Shown here in pieces: positions 10,629 through 22,899 of a stretch of DNA of 64,000 nt. Source of the stretch: Zygnema cylindricum (lineage: Eukaryota > Streptophyta > Zygnematophyceae > Zygnematales > Zygnemataceae); contig JBBHKE010003473.1 in assembly GCA_037447655.1 (NCBI GenBank), forward strand, positions 1 to 64,000. Reading direction: 5' to 3'. Under the pieces are notes generated by a model. It made no database searches, was not told the origin of the DNA, and saw only the letters and a list, made by a program, of their open reading frames with translations. Position 1 is the first letter of the stretch. Every line of letters begins with the position of its first letter. The position numbers and the translations under genes are program-made.

Positions 10629-12650
10629 ATGAAGGCAGTAAGGCCTTTACTGTGTGTGGCAGTAAACCAAGGCCATAAGCCATGGCTGTTACAGTCGGCA
10701 GGTGTCAGATGTTGTTCTCAAATTTTCTCTAGGCCTTCAGATTTGCAGTTGCTGAGTGAGACCAATCAAATTTCAGAAACCTTGCCTTCATACCAAGGCT
10801 GTCAAAATGTTATAAGTGCGTGTAATTCCTGCAAATCTGTGAAAGACAGTTTTTACTTAAGTAGTAGAAGCAGTTTTTTGAAGAAGGATAGGGTTCGTCA
10901 GGAGGAAAACATGCAGAAAGGACGAAAAAAGTCAGCCCAAAAACGTTCAAGTTTGCCTAAAAGGAAGTATGGATTAAACATTGAAGTTGTCAACAACCTC
11001 GTTGAGACACCTATTGATGTAGGTTTTAACTTAGAGAAAAAAGGTTGTGTATCTAAACTGTCTCTTGTTTCTCCCTTGCATTTTCGAAACCAAAGAAATT
11101 GCACAGCGTTGATTCCAGCTGCTGGTTCTTCTAGGACTGAGTCTTTATCGGAAGTTGACGAGAGGGAGATTGTCAAGGACAGTGTCAAGCAAAGCAGTCT
11201 GTTGTCACTGATTAATCCTACAGTTGCAAGCACACACGTGATAAGTGAGGAAAATGCACAGACTATTCTCTGTGAAGTTGTAAAAAAACCTCGAAGAACT
11301 CTGCGGAGATTAGAAGACATTGTCGAGCAGCATGCTTTGAAGGTATGTAAAGATTTTTTGGCAGCGGCTGGCACGGAGGAAGACATACATTTCATTTTTG
11401 CAGAGGCACGACAGAGACCTCCACCTAAAGCTGCTGAGTATTCATGCATCTATTTCCTCGAGTTGCCGGGTGGATACTTCTACGTAGGACAGGTATTACA
11501 TGTGTTTTCTTTTTCCTGTTGATGTCAGCAGGTTTGTACTTATGGTTTATTCGGCCTCTAACATAGATGTGTAGACTATGTTGATCTTTTTACAGCAGAG
11601 AATACTTGCCTCATACCGTAAGTACACCCCAATTGAGCTGAAATCCCGATGGCTCGAGTTCAAACAACAAAGAATACAACATGGAGTCCAAAGAGTGGTT
11701 ATTTGAAGTACTCTGGTTCAAATTCTAGTGAAATAGATGCCGTATTGAATTTTACTACAGATTCGTTATGATGGGCTGGACCATATATGAAAAGAAAAAA
11801 TGGCCACAAGGGCTCGTATTGGCAGATTGTGCACTTGTAATTGGTGCAAACAAGTGTTTTTCATATCCTAAATGTATTGCGCGCAGGCTAAAATCAATAT
11901 TCCTAGGCCTTACGTCTTTGCAACCTTTCAAATGCGATTTTGATTCAGCAAAGTAATTATCTTTTAACATGAAACTACATTATTTTTAACAATTATCTTA
12001 TTATGTCTATTTTATTATTTTGCTTTTAATGACTCTTTTATTAATTTTTTGAATTTAGGAACATTGTCTTCCACATTCTCAATACCTTCCCAGTGTATTC
12101 AATGCAGTTGCAAGTTCAAATGTACATAAATTTTGAAGAATCCAGCTGTCTAATTTGCTGGACACAAATAAATAATCACGAAGCCCAGTTCAGTTGGTTT
12201 TCTGTTACGGTAAATGCACTGCATATGGATAGTTTTCCATTGATGAGCACTGCTGATACTCGCTCGATATATATGATTAGAACCTCCTGATCTGCCATCC
12301 TCATCCACCCACTTGCAAACTTCTGTAGAGTAATTGGCACGTGACTGATTTCCTGCTAATGGTGTTACATTAGCAATTAGCCACGACTCTTCTGTTTCTC
12401 CTTCTTAAGGTTGTTTACTTCATGTTTCTTCATTTTGCAGAGTGATAACATCTCTGCACGGATAAAAAGTCACCGGAGAAGGCTGAAGGCACCGGTCCGG
12501 TTTGCCTTCGCAATGTTGCCGTTTGGCCGAAGCCATGCACAAAAGCTCGAGAAGATGCTTATTGATAAACTGCTGCTTTGCAGAGTCCCTGTGAAGAACA
12601 TAGGAGATCAGCATCGTAAGCATTTTGGGTCTGCAACCAAAATCCTTTAG
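10629..12650 (+). CDS. MSH1-tail-like GIY-YIG endonuclease-domain protein, two exons
   Basis: Exon 1 is 10629-11492, ending in a GT donor after CAG. The intron is 11493-12440. Exon 2 is 12441-12650, and the frame is kept, giving 357 residues. The last ~100 residues match the C-terminal GIY-YIG domain of plant MSH1: the PPP-containing lead-in EARQRPPP, then CIYFLELPGGYFYVGQ, SARIKSHRRR, KLEKMLIDKL and a KNIGDQHRKHFG end. The catalytic-type Arg, Glu and Asn of the fold appear to be present. MSH1 is an organellar MutS homologue that suppresses recombination; its tail is a GIY-YIG nuclease-like domain. No MutS domain is visible here or upstream, where there are only repeats. The first ~45 residues (MKAVRPLLCVAVNQ..., basic, no acidic residue before about 43) look like an organelle presequence. 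Residues 90-110 are Lys/Arg-rich. The rest (50-230) is unrecognised. The exon-1 start is the first ATG of the open frame. Confidence 0.75.
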
Positions 12651-13530
12651 TTCGTTTTTTCTTTTGTTGGTAGGTTTGTGCCTGCTTCCGTGTTAATATG
12701 TAATATAGCTCTGTAGTTAGACTGAGGGTTAGGACGTGTTGACTAGCAACATTTGGAAGTTACATTTCTCACTGTGCTTTCCCTCTCAACTTGATTGAGG
12801 TTTTTAGAATATAATCGTGTGAATTATGTGTAATACTTTTGCCGATAGTTATCGTGAAACTGTCCAAAGTAAAGCCGGTGCGAATGTTATTACAAGTATT
12901 GTCTGATTTTGAGCTCAGGAGCTAGAAGGATCACTGGCCTAGTATTATCATTGGTTGATCATTTGTAAGTTGATAGTCCACGTGGGAGCTGTCTTTTGTT
13001 GGTGTGATCTTCAAAATTGTGATATGTATTCATCCAGCAATGTTCTCGAATGACATAAATAAAGTGTATTTTTGTAAAAGAATGAAATAGCTTTTGCCTC
13101 GCGACTTGGAATGTGTGAGAGATTCTTCAGAGGTGGCCAGATCATAATTCCTTGCAGTATCACTAATTGCAAGAAAACGATGCGAGATATCGCCTGTGAT
13201 GGTGAAATAAGTCATTTTTGTCCTGTGCATGTTTCATGTAGTCCAGGATTGGAAGTATGGTGATTGATAACTACAACAAGGATATCTACAGATGTCAACA
13301 TTATTAACGGATACTGGAAACATGAAACATCTCTATTTGCAAGAATCATTGAATGTTTGATTTCGACAAAAACCTTTCCAATGCTATCCAAACAACGAGG
13401 CAAAAGGTATTTTTGCTTTGAAAGCTCGCATGGACATCTTCATCATTATAAAAACTTTTTTTTTTCCAAGAGCAATATTTGTATCAAAATTGTAGTCATG
13501 ACTCGATTTGTCATGACGCAAATTGCACAT
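12651..13530. other. 3' flank of the GIY-YIG gene, nothing else recognised
   Basis: AT-rich sequence that probably includes the 3' UTR. ORFs here are short and show no conserved motif. Confidence 0.5.
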
Positions 13531-14472
13531 TAAGGGTGCTTTCGCATGTAACCGAAACTTTAGTCTTGTAACTTTGTTTTTAGCAAAGATTCTCCGTACT
13601 ACTTTCAGAGCATTCGTATGCGAAGAAATGAAATCGTTACTTTAGATTGTGACGAATGTAGACCTGTGGGTAATTTGTGACGGTTGTCGACAACTACAAA
13701 ACTCGCGACAATTGATGACGTTTACAAAATAGCGACGGTTGTTAAGTCGTCTATATACTTGTGACATTGTAGATGTTTAGGGTTTGTGACATATTGATGT
13801 CACGCTCAAAGTATGACAGCGTTGACGTCAGAAATTCTAAAACTTTCCACCATGGTGTCCCAATTTTTTTTTTAAGTCTTTTCACACTCTACTTGCCATC
13901 AAAATACGCCCAAAGATAGTCAAAATAAATCGTTTTTACATATCTTTCATTTGATACCATTATTGACGTTTTTCATTGCAAGGATTGTGAGATAGACGCG
14001 GTAGTGGGAGGAAGAGAAAAAAAGGCGCTTTCACGGACTTCGCTTTTGCGAAATGGCGTCTGTTGGTCGAGACCCCTCCACGGCCCTAGTACGGAAAAAG
14101 GCGCACGGGAAAAAGTCACGCACAAGCTGGAAACGTGCAGTGGTTTCTTTGAGTACTCCACGCACAAAAAATGTCAAAAACTTTTGACACCTGCCACACA
14201 ATTCGCCTATTCCCTCACTTCATGGAACTTTATTTTAAATCACCTCGCGAGGTAATTTTATAAAAAGTTTGGAGATGAGCTGAAAAGACGCGAAAGTGGG
14301 TCGAAACGCGCTAGACGAAAAAATGCATCTCGCAAGACGACAAACTGCAGTACCCATAAAGTTTCAAGGTAACGCAACTTGTACAGTGGTAATAGCGATT
14401 TTTTGGTACGGCTGAGGATTTTTTCGTTTTTTCTAAGTTATGGAGGAAAACGACATAAAATAACTTTAAATT

Positions 14473-15329
14473 TGAAATTCTGTGGTCTCCATTGACCCAC
14501 AGAATGAGCAGCCTATGTAAAGCCTCTAGGATAATATTTGCCCCTTTTACTTTCCCGCTGAATAAGCGCCGCCCAGGCACACAAATATTCTGACCACTCT
14601 CACCCCTGTGAGGACAAGACTCCCCTGAGTCAAACGCAAAAAGAATCACTGAATTTGCTCACCTGAGCAGTAAATGGCTGGTCAAAGATGACCTTTATAG
14701 TTACAAGCTCTCTTAGAGAGAGGTACCTAAATATTACTAAGTCTTGGTCTGCCTACTCACGACTACCTACTACTAAACCCTAGTCCAATAGAAACACTAT
14801 ATAATACAAGAAGGTACAATGGGCGATGTACTTATTGTACGACCATTGTACGACAAGGTCTACAAGGTGACACCTATCAAATCGGAAGCCATGGTTCCTC
14901 CTCCCATCTTCTCCGGTATCAAATAATGTGGCGCCACGTGGCACCGGGTGATGATATCTCCGTATGCCGCCAAAAGCTCACTTCGCGTGGCGGCTATAAT
15001 GTCGGCCGTCCGATCAAAACATATTTTACACGGTTCAGATTCGCGTACATGCAGAAATTGCTCCTTTTGGTTAGTCTGCTGTTAATTAGCTGTTGCGTTA
15101 ATGTTTATATATTTAACGCCTTAATGGATAAGGTGATAGGCTATAGAGAATCAATAGGTCACAGGTTCAAATCTAGACTTAGGCATCATTTTAGTCAAAA
15201 TACCGTTTACTTCAAAAACTGTCACTTTCTTAATATTGCGGCAGCCATGGCGCGCCTTTGATCCTCACTCTCTTTCTTTAAAGCAAAAGTAAAATAGGGA
15301 AGTGAACTATTAATTACCTCTTTTCAACA
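14473..15329 (-). repeat. 3' LTR of the copia element
   Basis: 857 bp. On the minus strand it is preceded by the polypurine tract AAGGGGAG (15330-15337), immediately before TGTTG. It shares the tRNA-like segment (about 15112-15182) with the other LTR. Confidence 0.9.
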
Positions 15330-15342
15330 CTCCCCTTAATTC

Positions 15343-18300
15343 CTAGTCACTTTTCAATTTTATTCCACAGTTTTCTTTGCAATAAATCAACTTAGGAGAA
15401 GGCACTGGTTTTGTCATCATGTCTGCAATCATTTCTCTATCAGTTTTATGAACCAGTTTAATAATTTTATTTTCTACCTTCTCTCTGACAAAGCTTAGTC
15501 TAATATCCATATGCTTAGCTTTGAAGTGATGTTTCGGATTAGCTGCAATAGAGATAGCAGCTTGATTATCACAAAAAACATTTTGAGTTCCTGACTTCAT
15601 GAACCCAAGTTCTTCAAGAAGAGATTTAACCCACATTAATTCTTTGGTGGCAGCACAGGAAGCCATGTATTCAGCCTCCATAGTGGACTGAGCAACTACT
15701 TTTTGTTGCTTGCTACTCCAACAACATGCACCGGATCCAATTTGCAACACATATCCAGTCGTACACCGCCTTAAAGGCACATCTCCATAACTAGCATCAC
15801 TCCAAGTGGTGATGTCAGTGTGCTCCCCTCCCAAATGCAACCATAATTCCCTTGTCCCCACCAGATACCTCATCACCCTTTTGGCAGCCTCCCAGTCTCT
15901 CTTTCTTGGTTCATTTAGATTTCTACTAAGGACACCTACAGCTGCAGCTATATCCGGACGGGTACAATTCATAAAATAAATTAAACTGCCTACAATCTGC
16001 CGATAAGGAATATTTTCCATAAATTTTCTTTATATCTCATCCATCTCATCATTAATGATAAATATTCCTCTCTCTTCACTTCCCTCAAACACTTTTTTCA
16101 AATCCATAGGAGTAGTACATCCGTTTGCTTTTTCCATATGAAATTTTTCTAGCATATTACCGATTGCTTCTTTTTGAGTGAGTCTTATAATTCTATTCCC
16201 TCTATCTCTCTCCATCTGAATTCCCAAAATGTACTTTGCTTCGCCAAGATCTTTCATATCAAAAATGCTTCTAAGATCTCGTTTTAGTTTGTTAATTTTA
16301 TCTAAGGACTTGCTTAAGACCAATAAATCATCCACATAAATAGCAATAAATATCACTCCATTCTCATCCTCAAATAAATATATGGAGTGATCTGAACTAT
16401 TTCTGATATACCCCAAACCGGTCAGAAATTCGTCGAGCTTTAATATTCCACTGTCGCGTGGCTTGCTTAAGCCCATAGAGTGATTTTATCAGTTTGCAAA
16501 CTTTATTTTCTTCCCCACTTTCCACGAATCCTTCCGGTTGCCTCATGTAAATTTCTTCTTCCAACTCTCCGTGCAAAAAGGCCGTTTTAATATCCATCTG
16601 GTGGATTTCCATATCCTCCGATGCGGCTATACTTAAAAGTATTCTAACAGAAGGAAATCTGATTACAGGTGCAAAGGTTTCTTCGTAGTCCATCCCCTCT
16701 TTCTGAGTATAACCTTTTGCAACTAACCTAGCTTTGTACCTCTCAATGGTATTATCTGGGTTTAATTTAAGTTTAAAAACCCACTTACATCCGATCGGTT
16801 TTCGGTCCGGTGGACAATCTACTAACTCCCATGTATTGACTTCCATGATAGAGGCCATTTCTTCATTTATAGTTGTGATCCACCGGCTACTTTCTGGAGT
16901 GTTTATGGCCTCTAAGTATGTTTGAGATTCATCTGGGTGAGACATCTTTGTGAGTTGGTTATTTACTTGTCTCTCTTGAAGTCATTTACTACTTCTCTAT
17001 CCCCCTTCAAAATCGGACGTCGGTATGGAAGGCATCGTTGGGTTTCGTTTAGGGAGATTTTCAGCTCCCCTATCTTCCAATTCCGGTGTCTCATCAAGTT
17101 CCTTATCGGTTTACACTTCGTATTGTGGCGTTGCCTCGGATGTTGTCCTTTCCTCCTTCTTCTTTGGTAGATCTGCAGATTTTTCTTTTTCTCCCTCTTC
17201 CTTCTCTTCATTTTCAAAATCAAAGTCAGAAAACTGATCCGTTTCAAATCTGATTTTGACTTCCTTATTATATTTGAATGGATCAATGGACTTCTCTTCA
17301 TTCATCACCACTATGTGTTTTACTAAAATTATATCTCTCTTTTTCAAGTCATACACTCGGTATCCTTTTGTGCTCTCATCATATCCTACAAGATATCCTG
17401 GCTTCCCTCTCCCCTCTAATTTCCATTTAGTCTTATCGGAATCTAAACTATAAACTTGACTTCCGAACACTCTCAAACTAGACAAATCAGGCTTTCTTCC
17501 TGTCCACCTCTCATACGGAGTTTCCTCCTTATTTGTTGAAGTTAGGACTTTATTTTTGTTGAAATTAGCATATTTCATAGACTTCGCCCAAAACTGCAAC
17601 CCTATCCTCTTATCAGTTAACATACTTCTGGACATATCTCCTAAAGTTTTATTCACTCTTTCTGCTACTCCATTTTGTTCCGGATTATAGGGAACAATTT
17701 TCTCATGATGAATTCCTTCTTCTTTAAGATATTCTTCAAATTCCCTTGAGGTGTATTCTTTCCCATTATCACTTCTTATCTCTTTTATTGAGGTTTCATG
17801 TAGTTTTTCACTCCATACTTTATACTCTTTGAAACATCTTAATACCTCTGACTTATGTCTGAGAAAGTATACCTTCGTGTATCTAGACCAATCATCTGTG
17901 ATGGTTAACATCCATCTCTTCCCCCCGTGTGAAGCATACCTAGCAGGTTCCCAAACATCAGTGTGAACTAGATCTAATACTTTCTCTCTCCTAAATCTGG
18001 TTGCCTTTGGAAATGGAAGTCTATGAATCTTTCCTTGGGCACATCCACTACAATCATCAAAGGTCTCATCATCCTCAAAAGTAATACCCTCCACTATTCT
18101 CTTTTTCTTCATTTTCTTTTATCTATCTAGATCCACATGCCCCAACCTTTTATGCCAAAGCATCATCTCACTTGCACACGAGTAGAGAACACTCTTTTCA
18201 TTGCAAAGAACAATTCTGAACATTCCTTGACTGCCCTTCTCAGCTATGAAATAAACCTCATTATCAAAGTTTGTTGTGAAGATTCCTTTCCTAGTTCCTG

Positions 18301-19755
18301 TTTCAAACTCCTTTTCATCTAGGACACCTGTTGAGACTAGGTTCTTGCTAAGCTGTGGAATGTAAAGAACGTCTGAGAGTGTTACAATTGAGGCCTTTCC
18401 ATCAACAAGAACCTTCAAGTCAACAGTTCCAACAAGACTTGTGGTCTCTACTCTACCATCTCCGTACTCTATCTCAACTGTTGGGATCTTTCTGAGTTTA
18501 GTGAACCACCGCTTATCTTTGCACATATGCATTGAAGCCCCTCAGTCTATGATCCACCCATCCTCGGGTGGATCCCTCTTACCTCCGAAAGCACACTTTT
18601 GTCTCCGTGGAATGTCGACATGCTTTTCAGTGTTTTTCGGATTAAGAAGAAGCTCCTCAAGCTCCTCTTCAGGTTCAGTTTTTCCTTCCACTTCCTCATC
18701 ATGAACTTGAGTCAGGAAATCCTTTTTCTTTTCTCCATCCCTTGAGGTTCCTTGATCATCTTTCAGTCGAAGATCTGCAAGTTTGATACAATCTGCCATA
18801 TAGTGTCTTGGTTTCTTGCAGAAGTGACATAATCCTCCTCGAGAAGTTCCTCTCCCCTGTCAATCAAATCTGCCACCTCCTTGTCCTCTTCCACCAAAGT
18901 TTCGATAGGGATCTTTCCCTCTCTCCTCATCACGCTTCCGCCAATCAGCTCCTGCAGACAATGCTTGAACATTGGGACTCCCTCTCCTAAGCTCTATGGT
19001 GCTTTCTTTCACTAAAATCATTCCCACTGTCTCATCCCAATTCCAATTGCTATCTCCTATGTCTTGCAATCGGTTAATGATATTCTCATACTCTTCAGGT
19101 AGTTTCATCATTAATGTGTTCACTCTTTGTCTCTCGGACCATGAGTTACCTGCACTCTCTAACTCTCCAAACAATGCTCCTAAATTATTGCAATAATTAA
19201 TCATACTTCCTCCTTTATAAGTATAAGCTGCAATTTTATTTTCGGCCAACTGTTGTTGCTGCAATGATCCATTTTATATTTGTTAACTAGTGATATCCAA
19301 ATCTGAGATGAAGATTTGACATGCATAAGGGGAATGGCAATGCCCTTTGCTACACTTTTAAGAATTAAGAGCTTAGCAACCTTGTCTTTGTAGTTCCACT
19401 TTTGATACTCTGATCTTTCGGTCTGAACCCTTGTCGCCGTTTTTGGTGGTGCTGCTGCCGGTATCGCCTTCGGCAATGGTGTCACTTGAGTTGCAACTCC
19501 TTCATTTTCTCCTTCCATGACAATCTCCTCTCCTTCCTCATCTTCATCCTCGGTGATGGTGGCAGCTATTCTATCAACTGTAGAGGCGGAGGTGCTAGAA
19601 AAACGTGTCCCTCCAAACCTAAGTGGAGGTGGGCATCGAATTTGTCCAGACACTATGCCCCATAGATGCTTCTCAAATAGTTCTCCCTCCATCATCATTT
19701 CCCAATAAAGAAAGTCTGATCCATGAAATATGGGCACCCTAGAGGGTGGGCCCAT
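15343..19755 (-). pseudogene. Copia gag-pol polyprotein, broken
   Basis: Gag begins MGPPSRVPIFHGSDFLYWEM (19755 downwards), shifts frame near 19270, and continues to a CX2CX4HX4C zinc knuckle (CHFCKKPRHYMADC, about 18830-18790). The protease active site reads GWIID-stop-GAS: the Ser codon of D-S-G is TGA (18542-18544). Integrase has the H-C zinc site (HKRLGH...CSGC), with a stop between (18119-18121), then the DDE core: HTDVW, SDNGKEY and, 35 residues on, Glu in ERVNKTL. It is open to the stop at 17111. Reverse transcriptase (16945-16030) shows WVFKLKLNPD, RLVAKGYTQKEGMDY, MDIKTAFLHG and an intact YVDDLL, with a frameshift near 16450. RNase H (16020-15343) has SDASYGD and MEAEYMA. Stops also lie in the linker at 17000-17113, at 18860 and at 16030. 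It cannot make a full product. Confidence 0.93.
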
Positions 19756-19759
19756 CACC

Positions 19760-20646
19760 TGAAATTATGTGGTCTCCATTGACCCACAGAATGAGCAGCC
19801 TATGTAAAGCCTCTAGGATAATATTTGCCCTTTTTACTTTCCCGCTGAATAAGCGCCGCCCAGGCACACAAATATTCTGACCACTCTCACCCTTGTGAGG
19901 ACAAGATTCCCCTGAGTCAAACGCAAAAAGAATCACTGAATTTGCTCACCTGAGCAGTAAGTTATGGCTGGTCAAAGATGACCTTTATAGTTACAAGCTC
20001 TCTTAGAGAGAGGTACCTAAATATTTCTAAGTCTTGGTCTGCCTACTCACGACTACCTACTACTAAACCCTAGTCCAATAGGAACACTATATAATACAAG
20101 AAGGTACAATGGGCGATGTACTTATTGTACGACCATTGTATGACAAGGTCTACAAGGTGACACCTGTCAAATCGGAAGCCATGGTTCCTCCTCCCATCTT
20201 CTCCGGTATCAAATAATGTGGCGCCACGTGGCACCCCGTGATGATATCTCCGTATACCGCCAAAAGCTCACTTCGCGTGGCGGCTATAATGCCGACCGTC
20301 CGATCAAAACATATTTTACACGGTTCAGATTCGCGTACATGCAGAAATTGCTCCTTTTGGTTAGTCTGTTGTTAATTAGCTGTTGCGTTAATGTTTATAT
20401 ATTTATGAAACCCATCACGTGTATCCTTTCGTAACGCCTTAATGGAGAAGGTGTTAGGCTAAAGAGAATCAAGAGGTCACAGGTTCAAATCTAGACCTAT
20501 GGTCGTATTAGCCAAAATACCCTTTACTTCAAAAACTGCCACTTTCTAAATATCGCGGCAGCCATGGCGCGCCTTTGATCCTCACTCTCTTTCTTTTAAG
20601 CAAAAGTAAAATAGGGAAGTGAACTATTAATTACCTCTTTTCAACA
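19760..20646 (-). repeat. 5' LTR of the copia element
   Basis: 887 bp, starting TGTTGAAAAG and ending AATTTCA on the minus strand. It contains about 29 bp (near 20405-20433, ATGAAACCCATCACGTG...) absent from the other LTR. A tRNA-like segment with a GGTTCAAATC B-box lies at about 20431-20498. No obvious PBS complementary to initiator tRNA-Met follows; the gag ATG lies only about 5 nt inside the LTR boundary. Confidence 0.9.
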
Positions 20647-20869
20647 AAATTTAGCACATGCGAAATTACCCTAACCTTCTTCACTTTCTTCGTATGGTTC
20701 TAACTTAAGAAATACGACGCTAAGATTTTGAGGAAAACGACAAAAAAACCCCTTACTTATGGCACATGGGGATACACCTTATGTACGATGAGCATTAAGT
20801 CGAATTGTTCTTTCTGTACATTTCGTAATTTTGTACATTTTGAAAGCAACTCACTTTTTGTGCATCTAA

Positions 20870-22516
20870 GACCTGTTCTCCATTAGGCGGTCCCATTAAA
20901 CATGCGGATACGTCTATTTCTCATGTTTACTGGCACGGCCTTCCATTATGTCGTGCCAGTATGCTAATTTTTGATTGGCGCCACATAGGCTAATTTTCAG
21001 ATTCTTAAAATCTAAAAATATTCTTCAAGCAGAAAATTTGTACGGGTGGAGGTAGTTATTAATTCGTACGAAAATTTTGCTACCAGATTTTAATTTTGAA
21101 ATTGAAAATCAAAATTCCGAAATTGAATGTCAAAAAGGCGCCGCAAACTTTTAAGGTCAGCGGATGTCAGAAGTAGCGTGCGAAGATATTTTGGTCGACC
21201 TTCATACACCATGGCGGAAAGCACATGGCATGTACGACGTGTTCGATTCTCATTGCCTGTTCTTGGTGGATTTTTTTTTTACTTTTCACGTGTACCAATG
21301 GTACGCGACCAGTTTGAAGAAACTGTCCTCGTCGAGGAGAGTCTCTTCACACTGGACGATGTGTGCAATTGCTACGCGAATCTAAAAAAGTGAAAAATCC
21401 AACGGTTGATACTTACGCCTATAATATTGGAGCCATCCAATAGACATGTTTCGTCATGTTTCTTCTAACAAAAAAAAAATGGTACGAATTTGTACAAAAT
21501 ACTACGGCATCCAGAAAACAACCCCACTTTTCTTTTAAGGGTACTTTCGCATGTAACCGAAACTTAGTCTTGTTACTTTGTTTTTTAGCGAAGATTCTCC
21601 GTACAACTTTCAGAGCATTCGTATGTAAAGAAATAAAATCGTAACTTTAGATTGTGACGAATGTAGACGTGGGTGTAATTTGTGACGATTGTAGATGTGT
21701 ACAAAACTCGCGACAATTGATGACGTTTACAAAATAGAGACCGTTGTAGACGTCTAGCTTCTTGTGTCATTGTAGATGATTACGGTTTGTGACATTTTGA
21801 CGTCATGCGTACTTATGATAGCGTCGACGTCACAAATTTAAAAACATTCCGCCATGGTTTCCCGATTTTGTTTTTTCGTCTGTTCTCACTCTACTTGCCA
21901 CCAAAATAAGCTAAAAGACAGCGAGAAGAAATATTTTTTATAGATCTTTCATTTGATACCATTCTTGCCTTTTTTCATTGCAAAAATTGTGAGATAGACG
22001 CGCTAGTGGGAGAAGGAGAGAGAGAGAGGCGCTTTCACAGACTTCGCTTTTGCAAAATGGCGTCCGTTGATCGAAACCCCCTCCATGGCCGCTGTACAGA
22101 AAAAAGCGCACGGAAAAAAGTCACGCACTGGCTGGAAACGTGCGGTGGGTTTTTTTTTGGTACTCCGCGCTCAAAAATTGTAAAAAACTTCCGGCACGTG
22201 CGACAACATCTGCCTATTCGTTTACGTGATGGAACTTTATTTAAAATCACCTCGCGAGGTGATTTTATATGAAGTTTGATGATGAGCTGGAAGGACGCGG
22301 AATTGGGTCGAAATGCGCTAGACGACAAACTGCTTCGCACTAGACGACAAATTGCAGTACATTTAAAGTTGTAAGGTAACGCAACTTGTACGGTGTCAAT
22401 TTCATTATTTTGGTACGGCTGCGGATTTTCTCGTTTTTTTCTAATTTATGGAGGAAAACGACAGATAATAACTGTAACTTCATTACATGCGAAAGTACCC
22501 TAATGGAAGTTCACCC
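20870..22516. mobile_element. TTCCATTAGG-type Harbinger-like element hosting another MITE
   Basis: The left end GACCTGTTCTCCATTAGG pairs inversely with the right end CCTAATGGAAGTTCACCC, with TAA on both sides (20867-20869 and 22517-22519). It belongs with the element at 5975-6679. The MITE at 21539-22500 lies inside, 16 bp before the right terminus. Confidence 0.7.
21539..22500. mobile_element. Harbinger/Tourist-like MITE, copy C
   Basis: The termini GGGTACTTTCGCATGTAACC and inverse ...TACATGCGAAAGTACCC are flanked by TAA (21536-21538 and 22501-22503). The body is colinear with copies A and B. No coding capacity. Confidence 0.85.
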
Positions 22517-22673
22517 TAAAATGCGTTAATTTTCAAAAATATCAGTCGATTATCGGCAATTATTACGATATCGATATTCAATTGCAAGGGCGATAATTAT
22601 CAACCGTGTCGATATTGCAATGCACCGGTTTCGCGATATAGCTTCTTCGATTTTAAATCGATATGCAGAACTA

Positions 22674-22895
22674 CACCGTTTATCGCTATTACTGTAGTGT
22701 TAATGTTATTTTTGACACTTAAAACATCTTATCTGCGTACACATCTGTCGGATTATGGATCTGACGGCTGCGATTGCAAGCTAAGATTCTCATCTTTCGA
22801 TTGGTGGTCTCTATGTGAAAATCGAACAAAAGTGTACGGAGAAAAGATGTTTTAAGTGGCGAAAAAATTATTAACACTAATAGCGATACACGGTG
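22674..22895. mobile_element. CACCGTGAATCGC-family MITE, complete small copy
   Basis: TA|CACCGTTTATCGCTATTA at the left and its inverse ...TAGCGATACACGGTG|TA at the right. The interior is itself nearly palindromic (CACTTAAAACATC...GATGTTTTAAGTGG), so the element can fold back along most of its length. Confidence 0.8.
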
Positions 22896-22899
22896 TACA

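Larger units (their letters stand above)
14473..20646 (-). mobile_element. Degenerate Ty1/copia LTR retrotransposon
   Basis: The whole element is bounded by TG...CA LTRs and flanked by a 5-bp duplication AAATT (14468-14472 and 20647-20651). It is read on the minus strand in the copia order gag, protease, integrase, reverse transcriptase, RNase H. The LTRs differ by a dozen or more substitutions and a ~29-bp indel. The coding region has many stops and at least two frameshifts, so the element is dead. Both ends and the target duplication survive, so insertion is not extremely old. Confidence 0.95.
13534..20671. mobile_element. Harbinger/Tourist-like MITE, copy B, split by the copia element
   Basis: The left end TAA|GGGTGCTTTCGCATGTAACC is at 13531. 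The right end ...GCACATGCGAAATTACCC|TAA is at 20671-20674. The two parts (13534-14472 and 20647-20671) join to a ~960-bp element colinear with 3980-4942. The Ty1/copia element sits 25 bp from the right end. The TAA duplication is intact, so the MITE inserted first. Confidence 0.85.

Noticed and set aside
15112-15182. Functional tRNA gene
   Set aside because: A- and B-box-like words are present, but I could not fold an acceptor stem or anticodon arm; it is only tRNA-like.
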